Shown here piece after piece: positions 16,232 through 27,927 of a DNA stretch of 64,000 nucleotides. Made by a program: the position numbers and the translations under genes. The stretch is from the NCBI RefSeq assembly GCF_900090205.1, contig NZ_LT607802.1:2728828-2792827 (forward strand), written 5' to 3'. Every line of letters starts with the position of its first letter. Position 1 is the stretch's first letter. This DNA is from Vogesella sp. LIG4. GTDB taxonomy: Bacteria > Pseudomonadota > Gammaproteobacteria > Burkholderiales > Chromobacteriaceae. The notes below the pieces were generated by a model. It was not told the DNA's origin. It saw only the letters and a list, made by a program, of their open reading frames with translations, and did not search any database.

Positions 16232-17502
16232 CACCGCGCGTTGCCATCATCGGCGCCGGCTGGGCCGGCCTGGCAGCCGCCATCGAGCTGGCCGATGCGG
16301 CCAACCTTACCGTGTTCGAAGCCGGCCGCGTGCCCGGCGGCCGCGCCCGCGCGGTGGAGCTGGACGGCATGCGGCTGGACAACGGCCAGCACATCCTGAT
16401 CGGCGCCTACCGCGACAGCCTGCGGCTGATGCAGCGGGTAGGGGTGGATACCGCTGCAACGTTGGCCGCACAGCCGCTGAGCTGGCAGCAGGTGGACGGC
16501 ATCAGCATGCGCTGCCCCTCGTGGCCGGCGCCGTGGCAGCTGCTGGCCGGCCTGCTCGGCGCGCGCGGCCTGCGCTGGCGAGACAAGCTGGCGCTGCTGC
16601 GCCTGTTGACCTGGCTCAGGGTGCAAGGCTGGCGAATCGGGCAGGATGTCGCCGCACTGGCCTGGCTGCGTGAGCACGGGCAGGGCGAGCGGCTGCTGGA
16701 TTGCTTCTGGACGCCGCTGATCCTGGCCACGCTCAACACGCCGCCGGCGCAGGCTTCCATGCAGCTGCTGGCCAATGTGCTGCGCGACAGCCTTGGCTCG
16801 CCGCGCGGTGCGGACAGCCGGCTGCTGCTGCCGCGCGTCAATCTGGGCGCGCTGTTTGCCGAGCCGGCGCTGCAATGGTTGGCCGCACGCGGCGCCGATA
16901 TTCGCCTGGGGCAGCGCATCGCCGCGGTGGACTGGCGCAGCCGCAGCGTGGCCGGCGAGCGTTTCGACGCCATCATCGTGGCCACCGCGCCCTACCATGC
17001 TTTACGACTGGTGGATGCGCCCGCCTTGCAAAACTTGCTCAAGGCATGGCAATACCAGCCGATAAGCACCGTATACCTGCAGTTTGCCGACCGGGTGGTG
17101 TTGCCGGCGGCAATGACCGGGCAGGTGCACGGGTTGGGGCAGTGGTGGTTCGACCGCGAGGCCTTGAGTGGCGAAGCCGGGCTGGTGTCGGTGGTGATCA
17201 GTGCGCAGGGGGCGCACGAATCGCTATCGCACGATGAGCTGGTGCGGCGCTGCGAGGCGGAATTGCGCCGCGCCGTACCGCAACTGCCGCCGCTGCGGCA
17301 AGGCCGGGTAATTACCGAACGGCGTGCCACCTTTGCGGCCAACGTAGCCTTGCCACGCCCCGATGTGCGACTTCCCGTAAAATCGGGCTACCTGGCGGGT
17401 GACTGGCTATGTGCCGACTACCCGGCTACTCTCGAAGGAGCAGTACGCAGCGGCATTGCCGCCGCCGGAGCCCTCATGCAGGACTGGACAACAAAACAAT
17501 GA
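16228..17502 (+). CDS. hpnE: HpnE, FAD-dependent hydroxysqualene dehydroxylase
   Basis: A 424-residue flavoprotein that reduces hydroxysqualene to squalene, the last step of the HpnCDE route. The N-terminus carries the dinucleotide-binding loop IIGAGWAGLAAAIEL and the amine-oxidase-like motif EAGRVPGGRARA. The LDNGQHILIGAY segment near residue 55 is typical of the family. The GTG start overlaps the hpnD stop (GTGA), and the longer upstream frame is a shadow of hpnD. Near the C-terminus, LAGDWLCADYPATLEGAVRS is the second FAD-contact block. Four 10-mers lie within the gene. Its stop overlaps the next ATG (ATGA). Confidence 0.9.
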   Translation: MTPRVAIIGAGWAGLAAAIELADAANLTVFEAGRVPGGRARAVELDGMRLDNGQHILIGAYRDSLRLMQRVGVDTAATLAAQPLSWQQVDGISMRCPSWPAPWQLLAGLLGARGLRWRDKLALLRLLTWLRVQGWRIGQDVAALAWLREHGQGERLLDCFWTPLILATLNTPPAQASMQLLANVLRDSLGSPRGADSRLLLPRVNLGALFAEPALQWLAARGADIRLGQRIAAVDWRSRSVAGERFDAIIVATAPYHALRLVDAPALQNLLKAWQYQPISTVYLQFADRVVLPAAMTGQVHGLGQWWFDREALSGEAGLVSVVISAQGAHESLSHDELVRRCEAELRRAVPQLPPLRQGRVITERRATFAANVALPRPDVRLPVKSGYLAGDWLCADYPATLEGAVRSGIAAAGALMQDWTTKQ

Positions 17503-18254
17503 TGCAGACTTTTGACGATAACTATCTGGCCGGCCGCGTAATTCTGGTGACCGGCGCTACCCAAGGGGTAGGCCGCGAAACCGCGCTGGCCGCCGCACGC
17601 CATGGCGCTACCGTGGTACTGCTGGCGCGCAGCGTGCGCGGGCTGGAAAAGATTTACGACGAAATCGTGGCGCAGGGCTCGCCGGAGCCGGTGGCGATTC
17701 CGCTGGACCTGCTGGAAGCCACCGACGACGCCTTCAACACCCTGGCGTACCAGATCAAGCACGCGGTTGGGCGGCTGGATGGCATCGTGCACTGCGCGCA
17801 GCATTTCTTTGCACTGTCGCCGCTTACCGACCAGCGTATCGACGAGTGGATGAACCAGTACCGCATCAATACCGTGGCGCCGTTCGCACTCACCCGAGCC
17901 TGCCTGCCGCTGCTGAAGGCGGCGGAAGACGCCAGCGTGGTGTTCATCGGCGAAACCCACGGCCAGCAGCCGGGGCCGTTCTGGGGCGCGTTCGGCGCTT
18001 CCAAGGCCGGGCTGAACTACCTGATGCAGGTGGCGGCGTCGGAATGGGACATGTTCCCCAATCTGCGGGTGAATCTGCTGGTGCCGGGGCCGGTCAATTC
18101 GCCGTTCCGCGTGCGTACCCACCCGGGCGAGGACAAGAGCGAGCGCGGCAACCTGGTCGACCTGATGCCGCACATGCTGTACTGGATGGGCGGCGCCAGC
18201 CGCGGCCGCAGCGGCGAAATCATCGCGCTGGATCTGCGCACCAACAAGGCATAA
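17499..18254 (+). CDS. Short-chain dehydrogenase-like protein without the catalytic tyrosine
   Basis: A 251-residue Rossmann protein related to YciK-type short-chain dehydrogenases. The cofactor loop is intact (VTGATQGVG, residues 17-25), as is the structural Asn in INTVAPFALT. The active site is changed: YxxxK reads FGASK (Phe165, Lys169), and the preceding Ser position falls in FIGETHG, where Glu or Thr replaces it. It may therefore bind NAD(P) without the standard chemistry, or use another residue. The start codon overlaps the hpnE stop, so it is coupled to squalene synthesis, but a role there is only suggested by position. Confidence 0.82.
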   Translation: MMQTFDDNYLAGRVILVTGATQGVGRETALAAARHGATVVLLARSVRGLEKIYDEIVAQGSPEPVAIPLDLLEATDDAFNTLAYQIKHAVGRLDGIVHCAQHFFALSPLTDQRIDEWMNQYRINTVAPFALTRACLPLLKAAEDASVVFIGETHGQQPGPFWGAFGASKAGLNYLMQVAASEWDMFPNLRVNLLVPGPVNSPFRVRTHPGEDKSERGNLVDLMPHMLYWMGGASRGRSGEIIALDLRTNKA

Positions 18255-18263
18255 GGACGAACG

Positions 18264-18884
18264 ATGCGGGCTTATCTGCTGTTGCCAGCCATGATGTTGC
18301 TGACCGGGTGCAACTGGGTCATGAACATCAGCGGCCTGGCGGCCGAATCCAACAAGGCGATCGGGGCCTCGTGCCGCCAGACCGGCCGCTCGCTGGAGGA
18401 GTGCTACAGCCGCAACCCGGAGGCCGACAAGGCGCAGATTTTCGCCGGCTGGCGCGAAATGCAGGACTACATGGCCAAGAACAAGCTTGAGACCATGCAC
18501 CCGATGTCGGAAGCGCCCCCGCCTGCCAGCGGGGATGCCTCCGGCCCGGCTGATGCCCGCGCCGATTCGCCGGCTCAAAAAAAAAGTAGTGCCCTGAGCG
18601 GCAAGGCGGCAGCAGCGGGGGCGGTAGCCGCGCCGCCTGCTGCCACCAAGCCGGTGGAGGTGCGCAAGCCGCTGACCAACGAGGAAGCGGAAGCGATGGC
18701 CAAGCACGACCCGCTGCTGGATTCCATCCTCTCCACCGTGCGCGGCGAAGACAAGCCCAAGGCGCTGGAGAAGAAGAAAGACCCGCAGGCCGGTAACGAT
18801 AACCGCCTGCTCAACATCCTCAACGAAATCAACAGCAGCCAGCCCGAGAAGGGCGCACCCGACAAGCCGGCCAGCTCGCACTGA
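18264..18884 (+). CDS. Predicted lipoprotein of unknown function
   Basis: A 206-residue protein with a short signal sequence and lipobox LLTGC (Cys16), predicting an acylated, membrane-bound protein. Residues 20-75 form a compact Cys-containing block (ASCRQTGRSLEECYSRNP). The rest is low-complexity, rich in Ala, Pro, Lys and Glu. A run of nine A residues at 18577-18585 lies within the coding sequence and could allow slippage. It is 9 bp after the dehydrogenase-like gene and probably in the same mRNA. I do not recognise the family. Confidence 0.7.
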   Translation: MRAYLLLPAMMLLTGCNWVMNISGLAAESNKAIGASCRQTGRSLEECYSRNPEADKAQIFAGWREMQDYMAKNKLETMHPMSEAPPPASGDASGPADARADSPAQKKSSALSGKAAAAGAVAAPPAATKPVEVRKPLTNEEAEAMAKHDPLLDSILSTVRGEDKPKALEKKKDPQAGNDNRLLNILNEINSSQPEKGAPDKPASSH

Positions 18885-18969
18885 GCTGCCGCGCATCCTG
18901 CTGCCGATTGGGCTTGCCTGCCAGCCGCCTTGCCGGCAGACTCGGCATCCGCAGTGCGGATACTCATTC

Positions 18970-20334
<1,365 letters not shown>

Positions 20335-20338
20335 CGCC

Positions 20339-20899
20339 ATGACACCTACCGACGCCGATATCGAAGCCGAACGCCCCTACCTGCTGCGCTACGCCCGCGC
20401 CCAGCTGCACGATGTTGCCGCGGCGGAAGACGCGGTGCAGGACACGCTGCTGGCGGCATTGCAGGGCAGGGAGCGTTTCAGTGGCAGCTCCAGCCTGCGC
20501 ACCTGGCTTACCTCCATCCTGCGTTTCAAGCTGGTGGACACCGTGCGCCGCCAGTCGCGCGAAACCACGGTGGACCTGGGCGAAGACCTGGACCTGGCCG
20601 ACCTGGATGGCGTGTTCGACGCCAGCGGCCACTGGGCGCATGCGGTGCGCGGCTGGGGCGCGCCGGAGGAAAGCCTGCTGGCGCGGCAGTTCTGGCAGGT
20701 GTACCAGCAGTGCGCGCAGGTGATGCCAAAACGCACCGCCATGGTGTTCGCCATGCGCGAGGTGATGGACATGGACATCGCCGACATCTGTAAGAATCTG
20801 GGCATTACTGCGGCTAACTGCTCAGTGATGCTGTACCGCGCACGCCTGAGCCTGCGCGAGTGCCTGGAAACACGCTGGTTCCAGCGGGAGGGAACATGA
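20339..20899 (+). CDS. ECF-type RNA polymerase sigma factor
   Basis: A 186-residue sigma-70 family protein. Region 2 covers residues 12-80 (YLLRYARAQLHDVAAAEDAVQ, in part, then FSGSSSLRTWLTSILRFKLVD). Region 4 covers about residues 125-178 (RTAMVFAMREVMDMDIADIC ... NCSVMLYRARLSLRECL). The next gene encodes a 58-residue zinc-finger anti-sigma factor, and its ATG overlaps this stop codon. That pairing is typical for small sigma factors controlled by a redox- or stress-sensitive partner. Targets are unknown. Confidence 0.88.
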   Translation: MTPTDADIEAERPYLLRYARAQLHDVAAAEDAVQDTLLAALQGRERFSGSSSLRTWLTSILRFKLVDTVRRQSRETTVDLGEDLDLADLDGVFDASGHWAHAVRGWGAPEESLLARQFWQVYQQCAQVMPKRTAMVFAMREVMDMDIADICKNLGITAANCSVMLYRARLSLRECLETRWFQREGT

Positions 20900-21072
20900 T
20901 GCTCAATTGCCGTCAGGCCAGCCGCCTGATTTCCGAAGCCATGGACCGGCCATTGAGCCGCGCCGAACAGGCGCGCCTGGCGATGCACCTGATGCTGTGC
21001 AGCAACTGCCGCAACTTCCGCCAGCAGATGCGCCAGCTGCGCGAGGGCATTCGCAAGGGGCGTGAGCTGTAA
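20896..21072 (+). CDS. Small zf-HC2-type anti-sigma factor
   Basis: A 58-residue protein beginning MMLNCRQASRLISEAMDRPL. The motif HLMLCSNC (HX3CX2C), with an upstream Cys, fits the zinc-binding anti-sigma domain of the ZAS group. There is no transmembrane segment, so it is cytoplasmic. The start overlaps the sigma gene's stop (ATGA), which favours balanced synthesis. It probably holds the ECF sigma inactive until a signal disturbs the zinc site. Confidence 0.82.
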   Translation: MMLNCRQASRLISEAMDRPLSRAEQARLAMHLMLCSNCRNFRQQMRQLREGIRKGREL

Positions 21073-21158
21073 AGGTTGGCTGCATGTGGTGTTAACTGCC
21101 GTAGCCCGGGCAAGCGCAGCGCATCCGGGGAAGCGCAGGAAATGGCAAGTCACAAAGC

Positions 21159-21184
21159 AAGGGCGGGTCCACGGACCCGCCCTT
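21159..21184. terminator. Terminator after the sigma/anti-sigma pair
   Basis: AAGGGCGGGTCC-AC-GGACCCGCCCTT is a perfect 12-bp stem. The T-run is weak, but it is well placed between convergent genes. Confidence 0.6.
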
Positions 21185-21227
21185 GTCACGTTCTTCCTGC
21201 GCGGGCATGGCCTGCGGCCAACCTTTC

Positions 21228-21560
21228 CTACCGCTGACGGCCGCAGGCCTTGGGACAGCTGGCGCACTGTTCGGCCATGCCGGCGCATTCCAGCGATTGC
21301 TTCAGCGAGCACACCGAACGGCGGCAGGCGATGAACTTCACGTTTTCCTCGTTGGCCAGCTGGCGGAAGTGCTTCATCACGTTGTGGCCAAGGAAGTCGG
21401 TGAACAGGATCAGCAGCTCGGTGCCAGCCGGCAGGCGGTCCAGCTTGCGCTGATGCGAGCTGTTGCGGCCGCTCAGGTGTTTATGGATGTTGATGCCGAA
21501 AGAAGTGAGTACCCCCGGAATATTGCCCAGGGTGTCGGCGCCGACCAGCATGGCATTCAT
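21228..21560 (-). CDS. DUF2325 family protein
   Basis: A 110-residue protein beginning MNAMLVGADTLGNIPGVL, with the typical DUF2325 pattern of a Rossmann-like half domain. It includes LLILFTDFLGHNVMKHFRQL and the following KFIACRRSVCSL, and ends in a Cys-rich tail (CASCPKACGRQR). AGGA precedes the ATG. DUF2325 proteins are small, cytosolic and of unknown function, and are often found in beta- and gammaproteobacteria. It stands alone here, convergent with the sigma/anti-sigma operon. Confidence 0.75.
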   Translation of the reverse strand: MNAMLVGADTLGNIPGVLTSFGINIHKHLSGRNSSHQRKLDRLPAGTELLILFTDFLGHNVMKHFRQLANEENVKFIACRRSVCSLKQSLECAGMAEQCASCPKACGRQR

Positions 21561-21688
21561 GGTGTTGTCCTGAGGTTCTGGATGTGCCCATCTTAGCCAG
21601 CTGGAAAAATTTAATCAATAACAATTCTCATTTAGATTTGATCTGGGTCATGGCATTGCCCGGTGGATGCGCAGCCATAAGTCCCGGC

Positions 21689-21814
21689 ACCTGTTTGCGA
21701 TCCAGCGCGCTGGGGCGCGATAAGGCGATAACGGCGGAGGATGCAGGTCAACGCGCATCCCCGAGCCGAATCCAGCGCCGTATCGCCGCAGCACGTAAAC
21801 AGGTTCTCAGGCGC
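21689..21814. repeat. Inverted-end repeat family B, copy 2
   Basis: About 126 bp matching the copy at 7123-7258 through CGCGCATCCCCGAGCCG, CGCCGTATCGCCG and inverted ends (CCTGTTTGCGATC and CACGTAAACAGG). The stop codon of the EF-hand-like gene (21807-21809) lies within its right end. Confidence 0.65.
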
Positions 21815-22847
21815 TCAGGTCCACCTGCGAGATCATCCCGACGCTGCCATTCTCGTTCAGGTAGACGCCGGCCTTGCGCAGCTGGCCCTGGGTGGCGCCC
21901 TGGCTGTCGGCAAAGCGGAAGCCGGCATCGGTGCTGGGCAGCAGCAGCGCGCCAATGCCCAGCTCGGACAGCGGGGTGAGCTTGCTCTGGCCGTCCGCGG
22001 TCTGCTGCCATAGCTTGAGGTTGGCAAATGCGGGGTCGCCTTCGTCGATGGCGCCGTTGTGGTCGCTGTCCAGCTTCGCCAGCTCGGCAAAGCCGTTGCC
22101 GCTTTGCGGGCCGAACAGTTCGCTGTTGTCGTCCACCTTGCCGTTGCCGTTGTTGTCCTGCACCAGCCAGCCGCCGTTGCCGGGCATCGGCATGGCGTCC
22201 GGCTTACCGTCGCCGTTCACGTCGAAACTGACGCTGGCGCCGGACAGCGCACCGGCGTCGTTGCCCAGTGTCAGCATCAGCGGGTCGTGCGTGGCGGCGC
22301 CAAAGTTCAGCGTCTGGCTGCTGTGAATATCCAGGCTGCGCTGCAGGCTGACATCCAGCTGGAAGCTGAACTGGCGCCCGTCGCCGGTGGTGATGCTGCC
22401 GCTGGCGGAAAACTGCAGCGACTCCTGTTCCTGGTAGTGGAAGTCCTGCTGCACACGCATCGCCGTTTGCGGAGCGTTGCTGCCTGGCGCTGCGGTGGTT
22501 GGAGGAGGGGGCGTGGCGCTGCTGTTGCTGGCGGCATCGTTGGCCGCAGGCTGGCCGCCGGTAAGCTGGCGCAGGTCCTGCAGCGAAATATGGATGCCGA
22601 AGGCCTTTTCCAGGATGCCGCGCAGCAGCGCCAGTTCGGGTGTCAGGCCATCGTTGTTGTCGGCTGCGTCACCCAGGCTGGCGGCCTTGCCGGCGTCGCT
22701 GAGGGTGACGGTGTCGGTGCTGGCAGCGGCTGGGCTGGCGGTGCTGGCCGCGCCCTCCTGCCAGATGGCAATGCTCTGCTGCACGCTGCTGGATTGCTGG
22801 TACTGATACTGGGTGCCCAGCGCCAGCGACATGGTGTCTACTTTCAT
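21807..22847 (-). CDS. Calcium-binding (EF-hand/dockerin-like) repeat protein
   Basis: A 346-residue acidic protein. Residues 1-60 are Ser/Ala/Gln-rich, and the middle (about 140-200) has beta-type repeats. The C-terminal part contains at least three Ca2+-loop motifs: DVNGDGKPDA, DNNGNGKVDDNSE and DSDHNGAIDEGD. No signal peptide is evident, so it may be exported by another route or be cytosolic. Similar proteins in betaproteobacteria carry VCBS-like calcium motifs and lack a defined function. GGAGG precedes the ATG. The 3' end runs into a family B repeat, so the last residues may be affected by that insertion. Confidence 0.7.
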   Translation of the reverse strand: MKVDTMSLALGTQYQYQQSSSVQQSIAIWQEGAASTASPAAASTDTVTLSDAGKAASLGDAADNNDGLTPELALLRGILEKAFGIHISLQDLRQLTGGQPAANDAASNSSATPPPPTTAAPGSNAPQTAMRVQQDFHYQEQESLQFSASGSITTGDGRQFSFQLDVSLQRSLDIHSSQTLNFGAATHDPLMLTLGNDAGALSGASVSFDVNGDGKPDAMPMPGNGGWLVQDNNGNGKVDDNSELFGPQSGNGFAELAKLDSDHNGAIDEGDPAFANLKLWQQTADGQSKLTPLSELGIGALLLPSTDAGFRFADSQGATQGQLRKAGVYLNENGSVGMISQVDLSA

Positions 22848-22970
22848 AAGGCTGCCTCCTGCGTCCTGCGCAGCTTATATCGGCAGTAAACAGCGCTTGC
22901 TTAGCGCTGTTTCATGAATTTCTGACAGATATACCGGCGGAAAGGCCGCGATGGCGCCATTGCCGGCTTG

Positions 22971-24653
<1,683 letters not shown>

Positions 24654-24931
24654 GGCTGGCCGTTCAGGGCGGGTGCGACTGGCGCGGGGTGGCAGAAAAT
24701 GGCAAACAAGTATCGAAGATTCGCCGTGGCTTCACAATAGCATTGGCCGGTGGCTGCGGCGGGCCCGGGCCGCCGGCAATGGCGCCGCGCTGCGATTGCG
24801 GCTTGGTTGCCGCGGCAGGTGGTGGTATTGTGCAGGTCATTTTGTTCAAACCGGCAACACCCTCTCGGGGGCCGCGGCGAACCGGCACGCACCGGTTGAA
24901 CCGACGGCCCGTGGGCTTGTCTCTTTACGCT

Positions 24932-25633
24932 ATGAAATTTTTGCAATACTTGCTCGCCTGCGTGCTGGCTGGCTGTGTGACGCTGGCGCAGGCCGCGCCT
25001 GACAAGACCACGGATACCAAGCCGGCAGACGATGCTGCCGCGGACCCGATTGCCCACTTTTCCAGCCCAGGCGAAGAGGCCGTGGGCGATTTGCTGCTGC
25101 AGGCCATGAGCCTGCTCGGCGTAGCCTACCGCTTTGGCGGCAGCAGCCCGGAAAGCGGCCTGGATTGCTCCGGCTTCATCCAGTACGTATTCAAGAAATC
25201 GCTGCACGTCACCTTGCCGCGCACCGCGGCGGAGATGGCGCGGGTTGGCCGCGAGGTGCCGCAGGCCGAACTCAAGCCCGGCGATCTGGTCTTCTTCAAT
25301 ACCCGCGGTTTCCGCTACTCCCACGTCGGCATCTACCTGGGCAACAACAAGTTCATCCATTCGCCGCGTACCGGCAAGAATATCGAGGTGGCCAACATTA
25401 CCCAGAGCTACTGGGTGAGCCACTACAATGGCGCCCGCCGCGTGGCGCGCGGTGTGGGCGTGGCGCCGGAAGCGAATAGCAGCGCCGCCACCGACAGCGC
25501 CGATAACACGCCGGTGGCCGGCAAGAAGGGCAAGAAGCACGCCGGCAAGGACAAGGCTGCGGGCAAGAAAGCCCACGGCAAGGCCGCCAAGGCCGCCGGT
25601 GGCAAGAAGAAAAAGCTCAAGAAGAAGGTCTGA
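24932..25633 (+). CDS. NlpC/P60 cell-wall endopeptidase with basic tail
   Basis: A 233-residue exported protein. The signal peptide covers residues 1-22 (LACVLAGCVTLAQA). The NlpC/P60 domain spans residues 60-170, with catalytic Cys in GLDCSGFIQYVF, His in YSHVGIYLG and a third residue in KFIHSPRTG. Such enzymes cut peptide bonds in peptidoglycan stems. After about residue 185 comes a strongly basic Lys/Ala/Gly tail (KKGKKHAGKDKAAGKKAHGK), which could bind wall polymers or nucleic acid. Longer upstream frames are not credible, because the signal peptide begins at this ATG. Confidence 0.88.
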   Translation: MKFLQYLLACVLAGCVTLAQAAPDKTTDTKPADDAAADPIAHFSSPGEEAVGDLLLQAMSLLGVAYRFGGSSPESGLDCSGFIQYVFKKSLHVTLPRTAAEMARVGREVPQAELKPGDLVFFNTRGFRYSHVGIYLGNNKFIHSPRTGKNIEVANITQSYWVSHYNGARRVARGVGVAPEANSSAATDSADNTPVAGKKGKKHAGKDKAAGKKAHGKAAKAAGGKKKKLKKKV

Positions 25634-25672
25634 TCGCTCCTGCGGCCAACCTTTGGCGGTTGGCCGGCAAGA

Positions 25673-25708
25673 GGGCGCCGCGAAACCCCCGGGTTTTTCG
25701 CGGTGCCC
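25673..25708. repeat. Solo inverted repeat resembling fused family A ends
   Basis: GGGCGCCGCGAAA and TTTTTCGCGGTGCCC flank CCCCCGGG, giving a nearly perfect 36-bp palindrome. The arms match the ends of the family A element, without its middle. It lies after a hairpin built from GCGGCCAACC/GGTTGGCCG at 25641-25668. Confidence 0.5.
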
Positions 25709-25764
25709 GAGAGTCTGGTAACAGATGCCCGCGCTTGCGGGCATCGACATTTGCAAGGTGAAGC

Positions 25765-25977
25765 ATGAATCTGGAATTGCCGATCTGGCACGCCCCCGAT
25801 GGCAGTGTGGTGTCCTGCACCGAGAAGGTGAAGGTAATGACCGAAAACATGGAAGAGCTGGCGCAGGTGGCGCAGGACGCTTTCGAGGACGCCATCCTGA
25901 TGGGCTGCGACGAGCAGCAGGTGCGCAACTTCCTGGTGACGCTGATGCAGCGGCTGGAAAACCCCTACCAAGGCTGA
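25765..25977 (+). CDS. Small conserved protein upstream of lolC
   Basis: A 70-residue acidic protein (start MNLELPIWHAPDGSVVSC) with one predicted helix block (EELAQVAQDAFEDAILMG) and the ending NFLVTLMQRLENPYQG. AAGG stands just upstream of the ATG. The gene ends 4 bp before the GTG start of lolC, so it is probably the first gene of the lol operon. Its composition and codon use look like those of a real gene. I do not know a function. Confidence 0.65.
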   Translation: MNLELPIWHAPDGSVVSCTEKVKVMTENMEELAQVAQDAFEDAILMGCDEQQVRNFLVTLMQRLENPYQG

Positions 25978-25981
25978 CCCT

Positions 25982-27221
25982 GTGCACTTAAATTTCGAGG
26001 CTTTCATCGGCCTGCGCTATCTGCGCGCGCGCCGTCGCAACGGTTTCATTTCCTTCATTTCCCTGCTGTCGGTCATCGGCATCGCCCTGGGCGTGGCGGC
26101 GCTGATCGTGGTGCTGTCGGTAATGAACGGCTTTCAGCAGGAGATCCGCGGCCGCATGTTGTCGGTGGTGTCGCACCTGGAAGTCTCCAGCTATGAAGGC
26201 CGCATCGCCGGCTGGCAGCCGCTGCTGGGCAAGCTGGTGCAGCAGCCGCACGTGCTGGCGGCGGCGCCCTATGTCAATGCGCAGGGGCTGTTGTCCAGCG
26301 GCGGTAACGTACGTGGCGCCATGGTGCGTGGCGTGGAGCCGCCGGCCGAGAGCAAGGTGGTGAGCCTGGGCAAGGAGATGCTGCGCGGCAAGCTGGAATC
26401 GCTGCAGCCAGGCAGCTACAACATCGTGCTGGGGGTGGAGCTGGCGCGTGCGCTTGGGGTGGAAGTGGGCGACAAGGTGACGCTGATCACCCCGCAGGGC
26501 AATGTCACTCCGGCCGGCATGATGCCGCGCCTCAAGCAGTTCACCGTCGGCGGCATCTTCAAGGCCGGCATGTTCGAATACGACGCCTCGCTGGCAATGA
26601 TCTCGCTGCGCGACGCGCAGGTGCTGTTCCGCCTGGGGCAGGATGTGTCCGGCGTACGCCTGAAGCTGGACGACCCGCTGCTGGCGCCGCGCATGAAGGC
26701 GGAACTGGCGCCGGTGCTTGCGGCCAACCAGATCGCCAGCGACTGGACCGACATGAACGCCAACTACTTCCGCGCGGTGCAGATCGAGAAACGCATGATG
26801 TTCATCATCCTGACGCTGATCGTGGCGGTGGCAGCCTTCAACCTGGTGTCCACCCTGGTGATGGTGGTAACCGACAAGCAGGCCGACATCGCCATCCTGC
26901 GCACCCTGGGCGCGAGCCCGGCCAGCATCATGAAGATCTTCGTGATCCAGGGCTCGGTGGCCGGGGTGCTGGGCACCATCGCCGGCGTGGGCGGCGGCCT
27001 GCTGCTGGCCATCAACCTGAGCAGCGTGCAGCATGCCATTGAAAGCATCATCGGCGCGCGGCTGCTGTCCAGCGATGTGTACATGATCGACTTCCTGCCG
27101 GTGGACGTGCAGCCCGCCGATGTCACCACCATTGCGGTGATCTCGCTGCTGCTGTCGCTGCTGGCCACGATTTACCCGAGCTGGCGCGCAGCGCGCACCC
27201 GCCCGGCGGAGGCGCTGCGCT

Positions 27222-27229
<8 letters not shown>
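25982..27229 (+). CDS. lolC: LolC/LolE, lipoprotein-releasing permease
   Basis: A 415-residue inner-membrane protein with the LolC/E plan. It has one transmembrane segment near residues 25-50 ([20 protein letters not shown]), a large periplasmic domain of about 220 residues, then three segments near 270-295, 315-345 and 375-400. With LolD it extracts outer-membrane lipoproteins from the inner membrane and passes them to LolA. The start is GTG, with AAGG nine bases upstream. Only one permease gene is present beside lolD, so it may be the fused-role LolF type working as a homodimer. lolD overlaps its end by 8 bp. Confidence 0.92.
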
Positions 27230-27905
<676 letters not shown>

Positions 27906-27927
27906 ACCGAATCGACAAGGAAAGCGC

